From: Pseudomonas sp. 8O
Lineage (GTDB): Bacteria > Pseudomonadota > Gammaproteobacteria > Pseudomonadales > Pseudomonadaceae
Direction of reading: 5' to 3'
Assembly: GCF_902506495.1 (NCBI RefSeq)
Contig: NZ_LR733264.1
Span: forward strand, 124,001-188,000
Length of the DNA: 64,000 bases
Part shown: positions 1 through 9,264 of the stretch, one piece after another
Layout: each line of letters begins with the position of its first letter
How positions within the stretch are numbered: the first letter of the stretch is position 1
Notes under the pieces: model-generated
The model's database searches: none
Told to the model about the DNA's origin: nothing
The model's input: only the letters and a program-made list of their open reading frames with translations
Made by a program: the position numbers and the translations under genes

Positions 1-16
1 GACCTTGGTCGCACCC

Positions 17-53
17 TGCAGAAAACGGATAAAGGTCCTGCACGAACTGGATA
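17..53 (+). promoter_or_regulatory. Two BenR/XylS-type activator boxes upstream of benA
   Basis: Two direct copies of TGCA-N6-GGATA lie at 17-31 and 39-53, start-to-start distance 22 bp. This is the known arrangement of XylS boxes at Pm and BenR boxes at PbenA. A poor -35 (TTGTCG, 54-59) follows directly and a -10-like TAGCCT lies at 75-80, as expected of an activator-dependent promoter. The AraC-family gene benR itself is not in the window. Confidence 0.85.
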
Positions 54-92
54 TTGTCGGACAATCAGGCGGCATAGCCTTGGAACCGTTGA

Positions 93-108
93 AACAATAA
101 CAACGGAG
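93..108 (+). promoter_or_regulatory. benA ribosome site with Hfq/Crc-type CA motif
   Basis: AACAATAACAA (93-103) is a perfect AAYAAYAAYAA run directly before the Shine-Dalgarno GGAG (105-108). Such motifs are the known target of Hfq/Crc catabolite repression in Pseudomonas. The GGAG is 2 nt from the ATG at 111 but 8 nt from the ATG at 117, so translation probably starts at 117. Confidence 0.7.
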
Positions 109-116
109 CCATGGCC

Positions 117-1478
117 ATGAACCTGGGACTCGACTACCTCAATAGCCTGCTTGAAGAAGACAAGGACAAGGGCATTTTCCGCTGCAAGCGCGAGATGTTC
201 ACCGACCCCCGGTTGTTCGACCTGGAGATGCAGCACATCTTCGAGGGCAACTGGCTGTACCTGGCCCACGAGAGCCAGATCCCCAACGTCAACGACTACT
301 ACACCACCCACATGGGGCGCCAGCCGATCTTCATCGCGCGCAACAAGGACGGTGAACTCAACGCCTTCATCAACGCCTGCAGCCATCGCGGCGCCATGCT
401 CTGCCGCTTCAAGAGCGGCAACAAGGCCAGCTACACCTGCCCGTTCCACGGCTGGACCTTCAACAACAGCGGCAAGCTGCTCAAGGTCAAGGATCCCAAG
501 GAAGCCGGCTACCCGGACAGCTTCAACTGCGACGGCTCCCACGACCTGAAGAAGGTCGCCCGCTTCGAGTCCTACCGCGGCTTCCTGTTCGGCAGCCTTC
601 GTGAGGACGTGGCTCCGCTCGAAGAGTTCCTCGGCGAGTCGAAGACGATCATCGACATGATCTGCGACCAGTCCAGCGAAGGCCTGGAAGTGCTGCGCGG
701 CTCCAGCACCTACGTCTATGAGGGCAACTGGAAGCTGCAGGCGGAAAACGGCGCCGACGGCTACCACGTCACCGCCGTGCACTGGAACTACGCCGCCACC
801 CAGCAGCAGCGCAAGCTGAAAGAGGCCGGCGACGATATCCGCGCCATGAGCGCCGGCGGCTGGGGCAAGAAGGGCGGCGGTTTCTACTCGTTCGAGAACG
901 GCCACCTGCTGCTCTGGACCCGTTGGGACAACCCCGAGGACCGCCCGCTGTTCGCCGACCGCGAGCGCCTCGCCGCCGAGTTCGGCGAGGCCCGTGCCGA
1001 CTGGATGATCGGCCACTCGCGCAACCTCTGCCTGTACCCCAACCTGTACCTGATGGATCAGTTCGGCTCGCAGCTGCGCATCGCCCGCCCGCTGTCGGTG
1101 GACAAGACCGAAGTGACCATCTACTGCATCGCGCCCAAGGGCGAGAGTGCCGAGGCCCGCGCCCGTCGTATCCGCCAGTACGAGGATTTCTTCAACGTCT
1201 CCGGCATGGCCACCCCTGATGACCTGGAAGAATTCCGCGCCTGCCAGCAGGGCTTCGCCGGCCGCGCGATGGAGTGGAACGACATGTCCCGCGGCGCCAA
1301 GCACTGGATCGACGGCGCCGACGACTCGGCCAAGGAGATCGACCTGCAGCCGTTGATGAGCGGCGTGCGCACCGAGGACGAAGGTCTGTTCGTGCTGCAG
1401 CACCACTACTGGCAGCAGCAGATGATCCAGGCAGTGAAGAAAGAACAGGACCAACTGATCCACGTGGAGGGTGCGTAA
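117..1478 (+). CDS. benA: Benzoate 1,2-dioxygenase, large (alpha) oxygenase subunit
   Basis: Catalytic subunit of the two-component ring-hydroxylating dioxygenase that turns benzoate into 1,2-dihydro-1,2-dihydroxybenzoate with O2 and NADH. The Rieske motif is intact (C88, H90, C108, H111 counted from the ATG at 117) and the mononuclear iron site shows D214, H217, H222 and an Asp near 368. Length (453 aa) is typical of BenA, and the sequence matches BenA rather than the toluate enzyme XylX as far as I can judge by eye. An in-frame ATG at 111 is possible, but its spacing from GGAG is too short. First gene of the ben operon; benB follows with no gap. Confidence 0.95.
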   Translation: MNLGLDYLNSLLEEDKDKGIFRCKREMFTDPRLFDLEMQHIFEGNWLYLAHESQIPNVNDYYTTHMGRQPIFIARNKDGELNAFINACSHRGAMLCRFKSGNKASYTCPFHGWTFNNSGKLLKVKDPKEAGYPDSFNCDGSHDLKKVARFESYRGFLFGSLREDVAPLEEFLGESKTIIDMICDQSSEGLEVLRGSSTYVYEGNWKLQAENGADGYHVTAVHWNYAATQQQRKLKEAGDDIRAMSAGGWGKKGGGFYSFENGHLLLWTRWDNPEDRPLFADRERLAAEFGEARADWMIGHSRNLCLYPNLYLMDQFGSQLRIARPLSVDKTEVTIYCIAPKGESAEARARRIRQYEDFFNVSGMATPDDLEEFRACQQGFAGRAMEWNDMSRGAKHWIDGADDSAKEIDLQPLMSGVRTEDEGLFVLQHHYWQQQMIQAVKKEQDQLIHVEGA

Positions 1479-1967
1479 ATGAGCCTTTCCTATGACGCCG
1501 TGCGCGACTTCCTCTACCGCGAGGCGCGCTACCTGGACGACAAGCAGTGGGATCAGTGGCTGGAGCTGTACGCCCCGGATGCCGAGTTCTGGATGCCGGC
1601 CTGGGACGATGCCGATCAGCTGGTTGAAAACCCGCAGACCGAGATCTCGCTGATCTGGTACGGCAACCGCGGCGGCCTGGAGGACCGGGTGTTCCGCATC
1701 CGCACCGAGCGCTCCAGCGCCACCATCCCGGATACCCGCACCTCGCACAACATCAACAACATCGAGATCGTCGAGCAGGAAGAGGACCTCACCAAGGTGC
1801 GCTTCAACTGGCACACCCTGAGCTTTCGCTACAAGACCGTCGATCACTTCTACGGCAGCAGCTTCTACACCCTGGATACCCGCGGCGAGAACCCGCTGAT
1901 CAAGGCCAAGAAGGTGGTGCTGAAGAACGATTACGTCAGACAGATCATCGACGTCTACCACATCTGA
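1479..1967 (+). CDS. benB: Benzoate 1,2-dioxygenase, small (beta) oxygenase subunit
   Basis: Structural beta subunit of the alpha3beta3 oxygenase; it has the cone-shaped NTF2-like fold of ring-hydroxylating dioxygenase beta subunits and carries no cofactor. 162 aa, the normal family length, with the conserved N-terminal DFLYREARYLDD region and C-terminal LKNDYVRQIIDVYHI. The ATG directly follows the benA stop codon (TAA then ATG), so translation is almost certainly coupled. An 81-nt gap separates it from benC. Confidence 0.95.
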   Translation: MSLSYDAVRDFLYREARYLDDKQWDQWLELYAPDAEFWMPAWDDADQLVENPQTEISLIWYGNRGGLEDRVFRIRTERSSATIPDTRTSHNINNIEIVEQEEDLTKVRFNWHTLSFRYKTVDHFYGSSFYTLDTRGENPLIKAKKVVLKNDYVRQIIDVYHI

Positions 1968-2048
1968 ATCCGCTGCAGCGCTGCCGGCGGGGCCATTGGC
2001 TCCCGTCGCGGGCTTCTGCACGCCGCCAACCGCATAGCGAGGTGCGCC

Positions 2049-3059
2049 ATGAGCCACAAGATCGCACTGAATTTCGAAGACGGGGTGACCCGCTTTATCG
2101 ACGCCAACCTGGGTGAGACGGTGGCCGACGCCGCCTATCGCCAGGGCATCAATATCCCGCTGGACTGCCGCGATGGCGCCTGCGGCGCCTGCAAGTGCTT
2201 CGCCGAAGCCGGCCAGTACGACCTCGGCGAGGAATACATCGAGGACGCCCTGAGCCAGACCGAGGCCGAGCAGGGCTACGTGCTGACCTGCCAGATGCGC
2301 GCCGAGAGCGACTGCGTGATCCGCGTGCCGGCGTCCTCGCAAGTGTGCAAGACCCAGCAGGCCAGCTTCGAGGCGGCCATCAGCGCGGTGCGCAAACTGA
2401 GCGACAGCACCATCGCCCTGTCGGTCAAGGGCGAGGCCCTGAGCCAGCTGGCCTTCCTGCCGGGGCAGTACGTCAACCTGCAGGTGCCGGGCAGTGAGCA
2501 GAGCCGTGCCTACTCCTTCAGCAGCCTGCAGAAGGACGGCGAGGTCAGCTTCCTGATCCGCAACGTGCCGGGCGGGCTGATGAGCAGCTTCCTGAGCAAC
2601 CTGGCCAAGGCCGGCGACAGCATCAGCCTGGCCGGCCCGCTGGGCAGCTTCTACCTGCGCGAGATCAAGCGCCCGTTGCTGCTGCTGGCCGGTGGCACCG
2701 GCCTAGCGCCCTTTACCGCAATGCTGGAGAAGATCGCCGCCGAGGGCAGCGCGCATCCGCTGCACCTGATCTACGGCGTGACCCACGACCATGACCTGGT
2801 CGAGCTGGACAAGCTGGAAGCCTTCGCCGCGCGCATCCCCGGCTTCAGCTTCAGCGCCTGCGTGGCCAGCCCCGAGAGCAGCTACCCGCACAAGGGCTAC
2901 GTCACCCAGCACATCGAACCCAGGCACCTCAACGACGGCGAGGTGGACATCTATCTGTGCGGCCCGCCGCCGATGGTCGAGGCGGTCAGCGCCTACATCC
3001 GCGAACAGGGCATCGCGCCGGCCAATTTCTATTACGAGAAGTTTGCTGCCAGCGCCTGA
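2049..3059 (+). CDS. benC: Benzoate 1,2-dioxygenase, ferredoxin reductase subunit
   Basis: Electron-transfer component passing electrons from NADH through FAD and a plant-type [2Fe-2S] cluster to BenAB. N-terminal ferredoxin domain (about 1-95) with cluster ligands C40, C45, C48 and C81; FAD-binding domain with RAYSFSS (about 155); NAD-binding domain with GGTGLAP and a C-terminal CGPPPMV. 336 aa is the usual BenC length. Start ATG at 2049 is preceded by GAGG. Same operon as benAB and benD. Confidence 0.95.
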   Translation: MSHKIALNFEDGVTRFIDANLGETVADAAYRQGINIPLDCRDGACGACKCFAEAGQYDLGEEYIEDALSQTEAEQGYVLTCQMRAESDCVIRVPASSQVCKTQQASFEAAISAVRKLSDSTIALSVKGEALSQLAFLPGQYVNLQVPGSEQSRAYSFSSLQKDGEVSFLIRNVPGGLMSSFLSNLAKAGDSISLAGPLGSFYLREIKRPLLLLAGGTGLAPFTAMLEKIAAEGSAHPLHLIYGVTHDHDLVELDKLEAFAARIPGFSFSACVASPESSYPHKGYVTQHIEPRHLNDGEVDIYLCGPPPMVEAVSAYIREQGIAPANFYYEKFAASA

Positions 3060-3067
3060 GAAGTTGG

Positions 3068-3156
3068 CTCCCCTCTCCCTATGGGAGAGGGGTCGGGGGA
3101 GAGGAGGGGCAAACGCCACCCTCTCCCCAGCCCTCTCCCGCAAGCGGGAGAGGGGG
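3068..3156. repeat. CCCTCTCCC-type palindromic repeat between benC and benD
   Basis: Two hairpins made of CCCTCTCCC/GGGAGAGGG arms stand back to back (3068-3090 and 3130-3156). A related copy lies at 58385-58420 between two other co-directional genes. It looks like a dispersed intergenic element; it could stabilise or attenuate the ben message. Confidence 0.7.
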
Positions 3157-3190
3157 TAGATAGCGGATACCCCGGATTGAGGTGGGCAAG

Positions 3191-3955
3191 ATGAACAAGC
3201 GTTTCCAAGACAAGGTCGCCGTGGTCACCGGCGCCGCCCAGGGCATCGGCCGACGGGTCGCCGAGCGGTTGCTGGATGAGGGCGCGCAGGTGGTGGCGGT
3301 GGACCGCTCCGAGCTGATCAATGAACTGGCCGAGCAGGTCGGTGTGCTGTGCCTGACCGCCGACCTGGAGCAGGCCGGCGACTGCCAGGGCGTGATGCAG
3401 GCGGCGGTCGAGCGTTTCGGCCGCCTGGACATCCTGATCAACAACGTCGGCGGCACCATCTGGACCAAGCCGTTCGAGCACTACGAAACCGCGCAGATCG
3501 AAGCCGAAGTGCGTCGATCGCTGTTCCCCACGCTGTGGTGCTGCCACGCCGCATTGCCACAGATGCTGAAGCAGGGAAGCGGTGCCATCGTCAACGTCTC
3601 CTCCATCGCCACTCGTGGGGTCAACCGTGTGCCCTACGGCGCGGCCAAGGGCGGCGTCAACGCACTAACTGCCTGCCTGGCGTTCGAGACTGCCGAGCGC
3701 GGCATTCGCGTCAACGCCACCGCCCCTGGCGGCACTGAGGCGCCGCCGCGACGCATCCCGCGCAACGCCGCCGAGCCGAGCGACCAGGAGAAGGCCTGGT
3801 ACCAGCAGATCGTCGATCAGACCGTCGAGAGCAGCCTGATGAAGCGCTACGGAACCCTCGACGAGCAGGTCGGCGCGATCCTCTTTCTCGCCTCCGACGA
3901 GGCCTCCTATATCACCGGCGTGACCCTGCCGGTGGGTGGCGGGGATCTCGGCTAG
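3191..3955 (+). CDS. benD: cis-1,6-dihydroxycyclohexa-2,4-diene-1-carboxylate dehydrogenase
   Basis: Short-chain dehydrogenase that oxidises and decarboxylates the benzoate cis-diol to catechol, making NADH. The N-terminal Rossmann motif TGAAQGIG (residues about 12-19), the NNVGG motif, the catalytic Ser and the YGAAKGG (YxxxK) motif are all present. The ATG at 3191 has GAGG 8 nt upstream; a GTG at 3182 overlaps that ribosome site and is rejected. 254 aa, standard for BenD. The product, catechol, must be handled by cat genes outside the window. Confidence 0.93.
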   Translation: MNKRFQDKVAVVTGAAQGIGRRVAERLLDEGAQVVAVDRSELINELAEQVGVLCLTADLEQAGDCQGVMQAAVERFGRLDILINNVGGTIWTKPFEHYETAQIEAEVRRSLFPTLWCCHAALPQMLKQGSGAIVNVSSIATRGVNRVPYGAAKGGVNALTACLAFETAERGIRVNATAPGGTEAPPRRIPRNAAEPSDQEKAWYQQIVDQTVESSLMKRYGTLDEQVGAILFLASDEASYITGVTLPVGGGDLG

Positions 3956-3967
3956 TCCCCTGATCGC

Positions 3968-4025
3968 GTAGGAGCCGGCTTGCCGGCGATCCATCAACTG
4001 CATCGCCCGCAAGCGGGCTCCTACA
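3968..4025. repeat. REP-type inverted repeat between benD and benK
   Basis: GTAGGAGCCGGCTTGCCGG at the left end and its inverse (ending GCGGGCTCCTAC) at the right form an inverted pair of Pseudomonas REP units. Similar units lie at 13550-13613, 29416-29454 and 62107-62129. Confidence 0.85.
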
Positions 4026-4074
4026 AACATCAACCGAGCAGTTCACAACAAAAACAAAACCGAGAACCGATGCC

Positions 4075-5418
4075 ATGCGACAGATAGACGTTCACCCCGT
4101 TATCGACAACGCGCGTTTTTCCCGCTTTCACTGGATGGTCATGGCGCTCTGCGCGCTGCTGCTGATCTTCGATGGCTACGACCTGTTCATCTTCGGCGTG
4201 GTGCTGCCGTCGATCATGCAGGAGTGGAACCTGACCCCGCTGGAGGCCGGCGCCCTGGGCAGCTACGCGCTGTTCGGCATGATGTTCGGCGCCCTCGGCT
4301 TCGGCACCCTGGCCGACCGGGTCGGGCGCAAGAAGGGCATCGCCATCTGCTTCGTGCTGTTCTCCACGGCGACCATCCTCAACGGCTTTGCCTCCAGCCC
4401 CACCGAGTTCGGCATCTTCCGCTTTATCGCCGGGCTAGGCTGCGGCGGGCTGATGCCCAACGCCGTGGCGCTGATGAACGAGTACGCGCCCAAGCGCCTG
4501 CGCAGCACCCTGGTGGCGGTGATGTTCAGCGGCTACTCGCTGGGCGGTATGCTCGCTGCCGGCGTCGGTATCTACATGCTGCCGCGCTTCGGCTGGGAAT
4601 CGATGTTCTTCGCCGCCGCCGTGCCGCTGCTGCTGTTGCCGCTGATTCTGTGGAAGCTGCCGGAGTCGGTGGGTTTCCTGGTGCGCCAGGGTCGCCATGA
4701 GCAGGCCCGCGCGGTGCTGGCCAAGGTCGAGCCGGGCCTGCGGATCGACGCCGCCGACCAACTGCAAATGAGCGATGGCAAGGGCCAGGGCGTTGGCGTA
4801 TTCGAGCTGTTTCGCGACGGTCGTGCGCTGCGCACCCTGTGCCTGTGGCTGGCGTTCTTCTGCTGCCTGCTGATGGTCTACGCGCTGAGCTCCTGGCTAC
4901 CGAAACTGATGGCCAACTCCGGCTACAGCCTGGGTTCGAGCCTGTCGTTCCTGCTGGCGCTGAACTTCGGCGGCATGGCCGGAGCGATCCTCGGCGGCTG
5001 GCTGGGCGACCGCTTCAACCTGGGCAAGGTGATGGTGGCCTTCTTCGTCGCCGCCGCCGCCTCGATCAGCCTGCTGGGCTTCAACAGCCCCACGCCGGTG
5101 CTCTACGGGCTGATCTTCATTGCTGGCGCTACCACCATCGGTACGCAGATTCTGCTGTACGCCGGTGCCGCACAGTTCTACGGCCTGTCGATCCGCTCCA
5201 CTGGCCTCGGCTGGGCCTCGGGCATCGGCCGCAACGGCGCTATCGTCGGCCCACTGCTCGGTGGTGCGCTGATGGCGATCAACCTGCCGCTGCAACTGAA
5301 TTTCATCGCCTTCGCCGTGCCCGGGGCCATCGCTGCCCTGGCCATGGCGGTGTTCACCCTCAGCGGCCAGCGGCGCCAGGCGGCAGCGACCGCGGCGCTG
5401 GTGTCTGCCAAGGCCTGA
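4075..5418 (+). CDS. benK: Benzoate transporter, MFS aromatic acid:H+ symporter
   Basis: Inner-membrane importer of benzoate. 447 aa with about 12 hydrophobic segments. The first helix contains the DGYD motif (D33, D36) of the aromatic acid:H+ symporter family and loop 2-3 contains the MFS signature LADRVGRKKG. A long AACAAAAACAAAA stretch (4047-4059) lies just upstream of the ATG and resembles a Crc/Hfq CA motif. Lies within the ben operon after benD; a different substrate within the family (4-hydroxybenzoate) is possible but unlikely by position. Confidence 0.92.
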   Translation: MRQIDVHPVIDNARFSRFHWMVMALCALLLIFDGYDLFIFGVVLPSIMQEWNLTPLEAGALGSYALFGMMFGALGFGTLADRVGRKKGIAICFVLFSTATILNGFASSPTEFGIFRFIAGLGCGGLMPNAVALMNEYAPKRLRSTLVAVMFSGYSLGGMLAAGVGIYMLPRFGWESMFFAAAVPLLLLPLILWKLPESVGFLVRQGRHEQARAVLAKVEPGLRIDAADQLQMSDGKGQGVGVFELFRDGRALRTLCLWLAFFCCLLMVYALSSWLPKLMANSGYSLGSSLSFLLALNFGGMAGAILGGWLGDRFNLGKVMVAFFVAAAASISLLGFNSPTPVLYGLIFIAGATTIGTQILLYAGAAQFYGLSIRSTGLGWASGIGRNGAIVGPLLGGALMAINLPLQLNFIAFAVPGAIAALAMAVFTLSGQRRQAAATAALVSAKA

Positions 5419-5430
5419 GCCGCATGCCGA

Positions 5431-5456
5431 GCCCCTGCCTGTGAGCAGGCAGGGGC
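5431..5456 (+). terminator. Ten-bp perfect hairpin between benK and benE
   Basis: GCCCCTGCCT (5431-5440) pairs perfectly with AGGCAGGGGC (5447-5456) around a 6-nt loop. No T-run follows, so it is more likely an mRNA-processing or attenuation hairpin than a full terminator; it would lower benE/benF relative to benK. Confidence 0.5.
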
Positions 5457-5518
5457 CCGTCGTTCCGACACCGAGCGCCTTCCGCTGCCGGAAGGCCACA
5501 CTGACTTGCGAGGCTGAC

Positions 5519-6733
5519 ATGCAGGCTTTGCTGCGCGACTGTTCTCTGCCCGCCCTGGTGGCCGGGCTGCTCGCCACCACCATCTCCTACGCAGGGCCGC
5601 TGGTGCTGATCTTCCATGCCGCGGAAAGCGCCGGCCTGTCGCAGGCGCTGCTGTCTTCCTGGGTCTGGGCGATTTCCATCGGCAGTGGCGCGTTGGGCCT
5701 GCTGCTCAGCCTGCGCTACCGCACGCCGGTGGTGATCGCCTGGTCGATCCCCGGCAGCGCGCTGCTGGTCGGCGCCCTGCCGGAACTGGGCCTGAACCAG
5801 GCCATCGGCGCCTACCTGGTGGCCAACCTGATCCTGCTGCTGATTGCCCTGAGCGGCAGCTTCGACCGGCTGATCGCCAAACTGCCCGGTTCCATCGCTG
5901 CTGGCCTGCAGGCCGGCATTCTGTTCGCCTTCGGCATCGAGGTGTTCAAGGCGCTACCGGAGCAGCCGTTGCTGATCGTCAGCATGTTCGCCACCTACGT
6001 GCTGCTGCGCCGAATCGCGCCGCGTTATGCGGTGGCCGGCGTATTGCTGGTGGGCGCGGCGCTGACCCTGCTCGGCGGCCAGCTGCGCAGCGAGGCGCTG
6101 GTGCTGGAACTGGCTACGCCGCAGTGGATCGCCCCCGAGTTCAGCCTGGCCGCCAGCCTCAACCTGGCGCTGCCGCTGGTGCTGGTGGCGCTCACCGGGC
6201 AGTTCATGCCGGGCATGGCGGTGCTTCGCGGCGCCGGCTATGACACACCGGCCAGCCCGATCATCGGCGCCAGTGCCATTGGTGGCGCGCTGTTGGCGCC
6301 ATTCGGCTGCCACGGCCTGAACCTGGCGGCGGTCACCGCCAGCCTCTGCACCGGCCGCGAGGCTCATGAAGACCCCAAGCGGCGCTACATCGCCGCAGTG
6401 GCCGGCAGCCTGGCCTACCTGCTGCTGGGCATTGGTGGCGCCACCCTGGTGTCGCTGTTTGCCGCCTTTCCCGCCGCGCTGATCGCCGCCCTCGCGGGGC
6501 TCGCGCTATATGGCGCGTTCAGTGAGGCGCTGGCGCGCAGCCTGAACGAGCCCAGGGAGCGCGACGCCGGGCTGTTCACCTTTCTGGTGACGGCCTCCGG
6601 GGTGAGTTTTCTCGGTTTGTCGGCGGCCTTTTGGGGCCTGCTGTTCGGTCTCGCCGCACACCTGCTGTTGCGAGCACGGCAGCAATCGCCAAGCGCCATG
6701 AGTAACCCGAGGGCCGCGCCGGTGCGCGAGTGA
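5519..6733 (+). CDS. benE: Benzoate/H+ symporter, BenE family
   Basis: Second inner-membrane benzoate importer, of the BenE family distantly related to xanthine/uracil permeases. 404 aa with about 11-12 hydrophobic helices. Family features include LVAGLLATTISYAGP near the N-terminus and the loop PFGCHGLNLAAVTA near residue 265. ATG 5519 has GAGG 5 nt upstream. An upstream GTG (5441) sits inside the benK-benE hairpin loop and would add a hydrophilic, atypical leader, so it is rejected. Redundant with BenK, as in other pseudomonads. Confidence 0.9.
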   Translation: MQALLRDCSLPALVAGLLATTISYAGPLVLIFHAAESAGLSQALLSSWVWAISIGSGALGLLLSLRYRTPVVIAWSIPGSALLVGALPELGLNQAIGAYLVANLILLLIALSGSFDRLIAKLPGSIAAGLQAGILFAFGIEVFKALPEQPLLIVSMFATYVLLRRIAPRYAVAGVLLVGAALTLLGGQLRSEALVLELATPQWIAPEFSLAASLNLALPLVLVALTGQFMPGMAVLRGAGYDTPASPIIGASAIGGALLAPFGCHGLNLAAVTASLCTGREAHEDPKRRYIAAVAGSLAYLLLGIGGATLVSLFAAFPAALIAALAGLALYGAFSEALARSLNEPRERDAGLFTFLVTASGVSFLGLSAAFWGLLFGLAAHLLLRARQQSPSAMSNPRAAPVRE

Positions 6734-6765
6734 ACAGCGCTATATCCGCGTCTGGACCGGCTTTC

Positions 6766-6865
6766 GTAGGGTGCGCCATGCGCACCAACCATTGCCACAT
6801 CGCGCGTATCAACAGTTGCCGTCTGTATTGGTGCGCACGGCCTAGGCGGCCCCGCGACCCCCTAC
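6766..6865. repeat. GTAGGGTGCGC-type palindromic repeat between benE and benF
   Basis: Begins GTAGGGTGCGCCATGCGCAC at 6766 and ends with an inverted GGTGCGCACGG...CCCCTAC at about 6831-6865. Related short palindromes occur at 22671-22730, 29531-29551, 29602-29622, 51905-51925 and 51987-52007, always intergenic. Confidence 0.75.
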
Positions 6866-6973
6866 AAACCGCGATATAGCTCCAATCGACCCGATCCATC
6901 TACCCCCAACCGGCTTCCCAATGGCTGCCGGGCGGGTTTCTGCAACCTCGATAACAACAAGAGCACGCTACCG

Positions 6974-8254
6974 ATGAAACACAGCCCACGCCTTTGCCTG
7001 CTGTCCACCGCCATTGCCGCCTGCCTGCCGAGCCTGAGCCAGGCTGGCGAGGGAGGGTTTATCGAAGACGCCAGTGCCACGCTCACGGCGCGCAACTACT
7101 ACTTCAGCCGCGACTTTTCCGACATCGTCGGCCCTAACCGGCAGTCCAAGGCCGAGGAGTGGGCGCAGGGCTTTATCCTCAACGTCAAATCCGGCTACAC
7201 CCCTGGGCCGGTGGGGTTCGGCGTGGATGCCATCGGCCTGCTCGGCCTCAAGCTCGACAGTAGCCCGGATCGAGTCAATACCGGTCTGTTGCCAACCCGC
7301 GAGAGCGGCAAGGCCGCCGACGACTACAGCCGCCTGGGCCTGGCAGCGAAGCTGCGTGTGTCCAGGACCGAGCTGAAGGTGGGCGAATTGCAACCCAACC
7401 TGCCAGTGCTGACCTATTCCGATATCCGCCTGCTACCGCCCAGCTACCAGGGCGTCAGCGTCGTCTCCAACGAGTTCGCCGGGCTGACCCTGCAGGCCGG
7501 GCATCTCAATTCCACCAGCCTGCGCAACGAGGCTGGCGACGACAAGATGCTCGCCATGCTCGGTCACCTGCCGCAGCGCGCGGCGACCAGCGACGCTTTC
7601 AACTACGCCGGCGGCGACTATGCCTTCAACGCCGGGCGCACCACCGCCAGCGCCTGGTACGCGCAGCTGGAAGACATCTACGACCAGCGCTTCCTCGGCC
7701 TCAAGCACAGCCAGCCGGTTGGCACCTGGACCCTGGGCGCCAACCTCGGCTTCTACGACTCGGCCGAAGACGGCAAGCAGTTGCTCGGTGAGATCGACAA
7801 CCAAGCGCTGTTCGCCCTGCTGTCGGCCAGGCACGGTGGCCACACCTTCTATGTCGGCTACCAGGCGATGTTCGGCGATGACGCCTTCCCGCGCGTATTC
7901 GCCAACGTCAGCCCGCTGGGCAACGAGGTGCCGACATTCGAGTTCGCCTCGGCCGACGAGCGTTCCTGGCAGTTGCGTTACGACTACGACTTCGCAGCCA
8001 TGGGCGTACCGGGCCTGGTGGCCGGGGTGCGCTACATCCGCGGCGACAACGTCGATGTCCAGGCCACCAACCGTGGCGGTGCGCGCTACGAAGGCAAGGA
8101 CTGGGAGCGCGATCTGGATATCGGCTACACGCTGCAGAGTGGCGCGCTCAAGGGGCTCGGTGTGCGCGTGCGCAACGTCACCGCGCGCTCCAACTACCGC
8201 AGCGATATCGACGAGAACCGCCTGATCCTCAGTTACACCTGGAACCTGCTGTAA
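6974..8254 (+). CDS. benF: OprD-family outer-membrane porin, probable benzoate channel
   Basis: Outer-membrane beta-barrel of the OprD family, 426 aa. A signal peptide (about residues 1-24, cleavage after LSQA) precedes the family start [21 protein letters not shown]; conserved tracts include [12 protein letters not shown] and the C-terminal [13 protein letters not shown] ending in the barrel-targeting pattern. Last gene of the ben cluster, as benF in other Pseudomonas, so it probably admits benzoate. AACAACAA (6953-6960) before the start is a candidate Crc/Hfq site. Specificity is inferred from position. Confidence 0.85.
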   Translation: MKHSPRLCLLSTAIAACLPSLSQAGEGGFIEDASATLTARNYYFSRDFSDIVGPNRQSKAEEWAQGFILNVKSGYTPGPVGFGVDAIGLLGLKLDSSPDRVNTGLLPTRESGKAADDYSRLGLAAKLRVSRTELKVGELQPNLPVLTYSDIRLLPPSYQGVSVVSNEFAGLTLQAGHLNSTSLRNEAGDDKMLAMLGHLPQRAATSDAFNYAGGDYAFNAGRTTASAWYAQLEDIYDQRFLGLKHSQPVGTWTLGANLGFYDSAEDGKQLLGEIDNQALFALLSARHGGHTFYVGYQAMFGDDAFPRVFANVSPLGNEVPTFEFASADERSWQLRYDYDFAAMGVPGLVAGVRYIRGDNVDVQATNRGGARYEGKDWERDLDIGYTLQSGALKGLGVRVRNVTARSNYRSDIDENRLILSYTWNLL

Positions 8255-8283
8255 GGCGCTGTCAGCACCATTAATCAGGAATG

Positions 8284-8314
8284 GTTCGATAATCGCACGA
8301 TAAGGCGATTATCG
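8284..8314. promoter_or_regulatory. PcaR-type operator upstream of pcaI
   Basis: GTTCGATAATCGCAC (8284-8298) equals, from memory, the 15-bp PcaR box described at P. putida pcaIJ. An inverted partial copy (GCGATTATCG, 8305-8314) follows. PcaR is an IclR-family activator responding to beta-ketoadipate; its gene is not in the window. The box lies about 105 nt upstream of the pcaI ATG. Confidence 0.8.
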
Positions 8315-8400
8315 GATTGTTCCGCCGCATGGCGCGCCCTAATCTGAACTCACCGCCACCCCTGCCCGGTGGCACCTGCAACCCAAGCGAGAACAACACG

Positions 8401-9264
8401 ATGGCCGACATCATTACCCTGGGCGAAGCCATTTCGCGCCACGTCAACGACGGCGACTGCGTCGCTCTCGAAGGCTTCACCCATTTGATCCCCACTGCCG
8501 CCTCCCACGAGCTGATCCGCCAGGGCAAGAAAGACCTGCATCTGGTACGCATGACCCCGGACCTGGTCTACGACCTGTTGATCGGCGCCGGTTGCGCGCG
8601 CAAGCTGACCTTCTCCTGGGGCGGAAACCCCGGTGTCGGCTCGCTGCATCGCCTGCGCGATGCGGTCGAGAAGCAGTGGCCGAACGCCCTGGAAATCGAC
8701 GAGCACAGCCACGCCGACCTGGCCAACTCCTACGTCGCCGGTGCCTCCGGCCTGCCGTTCGCCCTGCTGCGCGCCTATGCCGGCTCCGACCTGCCGAAGG
8801 TCAACCCGAACATCAAGTTCATCGACTGCCCCTTCACCGGCGAGAAGCTGGCGGCTACCCCGGCGGTGCGCCCGGACGTCACCGTGATCCACGCGCAGAA
8901 GGCCGACCGCAAGGGCAACGTGCTGCTGTGGGGCATCCTCGGCGTGCAGAAGGAAGCGGCTCTGGCGGCCAAGCGCTGCATCGTCACGGTCGAGGAAATC
9001 GTCGACGACCTCAAGGCGCCGATGAATGCCTGCGTGCTGCCGAGCTGGGCGTTGACCGCCGTTTGCCACGTGCCTGGCGGCGCGCACCCGTCCTATGCCC
9101 ACGGCTACTACGAGCGCGACAACCGCTTCTATCAGGCCTGGGACCCGATTGCCCGCGACCGTGAAACCTTCAGCGCCTGGATCGATGAATACATCCGCGG
9201 CACTCAGGATTTCGCCCAGTTCCGGGAAAAGATCGCCCAAGCCAAGATTGCGGAGGCCAAGTGA
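8401..9264 (+). CDS. pcaI: 3-oxoadipate:succinyl-CoA transferase, subunit A (CatI type)
   Basis: Alpha subunit of the transferase that moves CoA from succinyl-CoA to beta-ketoadipate, the penultimate step shared by the catechol and protocatechuate branches. 287 aa and close to the CatI/PcaI type known from Pseudomonas knackmussii B13 and P. aeruginosa (e.g. VALEGFTHLIPTAASHE, FSWGGNPGVGSLHR), not the shorter ~230-aa P. putida PcaI. AACAACA directly precedes the ATG (8392-8398), a possible Crc/Hfq site. An upstream in-frame extension is rejected because it covers the PcaR operator region. Stop overlaps the pcaJ start. Confidence 0.92.
   Translation: MADIITLGEAISRHVNDGDCVALEGFTHLIPTAASHELIRQGKKDLHLVRMTPDLVYDLLIGAGCARKLTFSWGGNPGVGSLHRLRDAVEKQWPNALEIDEHSHADLANSYVAGASGLPFALLRAYAGSDLPKVNPNIKFIDCPFTGEKLAATPAVRPDVTVIHAQKADRKGNVLLWGILGVQKEAALAAKRCIVTVEEIVDDLKAPMNACVLPSWALTAVCHVPGGAHPSYAHGYYERDNRFYQAWDPIARDRETFSAWIDEYIRGTQDFAQFREKIAQAKIAEAK

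Noticed and set aside
3182..3190. GTG start for benD
   Set aside because: It overlaps the GAGG ribosome site that serves the ATG at 3191.
5441..5518. GTG start giving a longer benE
   Set aside because: It lies in the loop of the benK-benE hairpin, has no ribosome site and would add a hydrophilic leader absent from BenE proteins.
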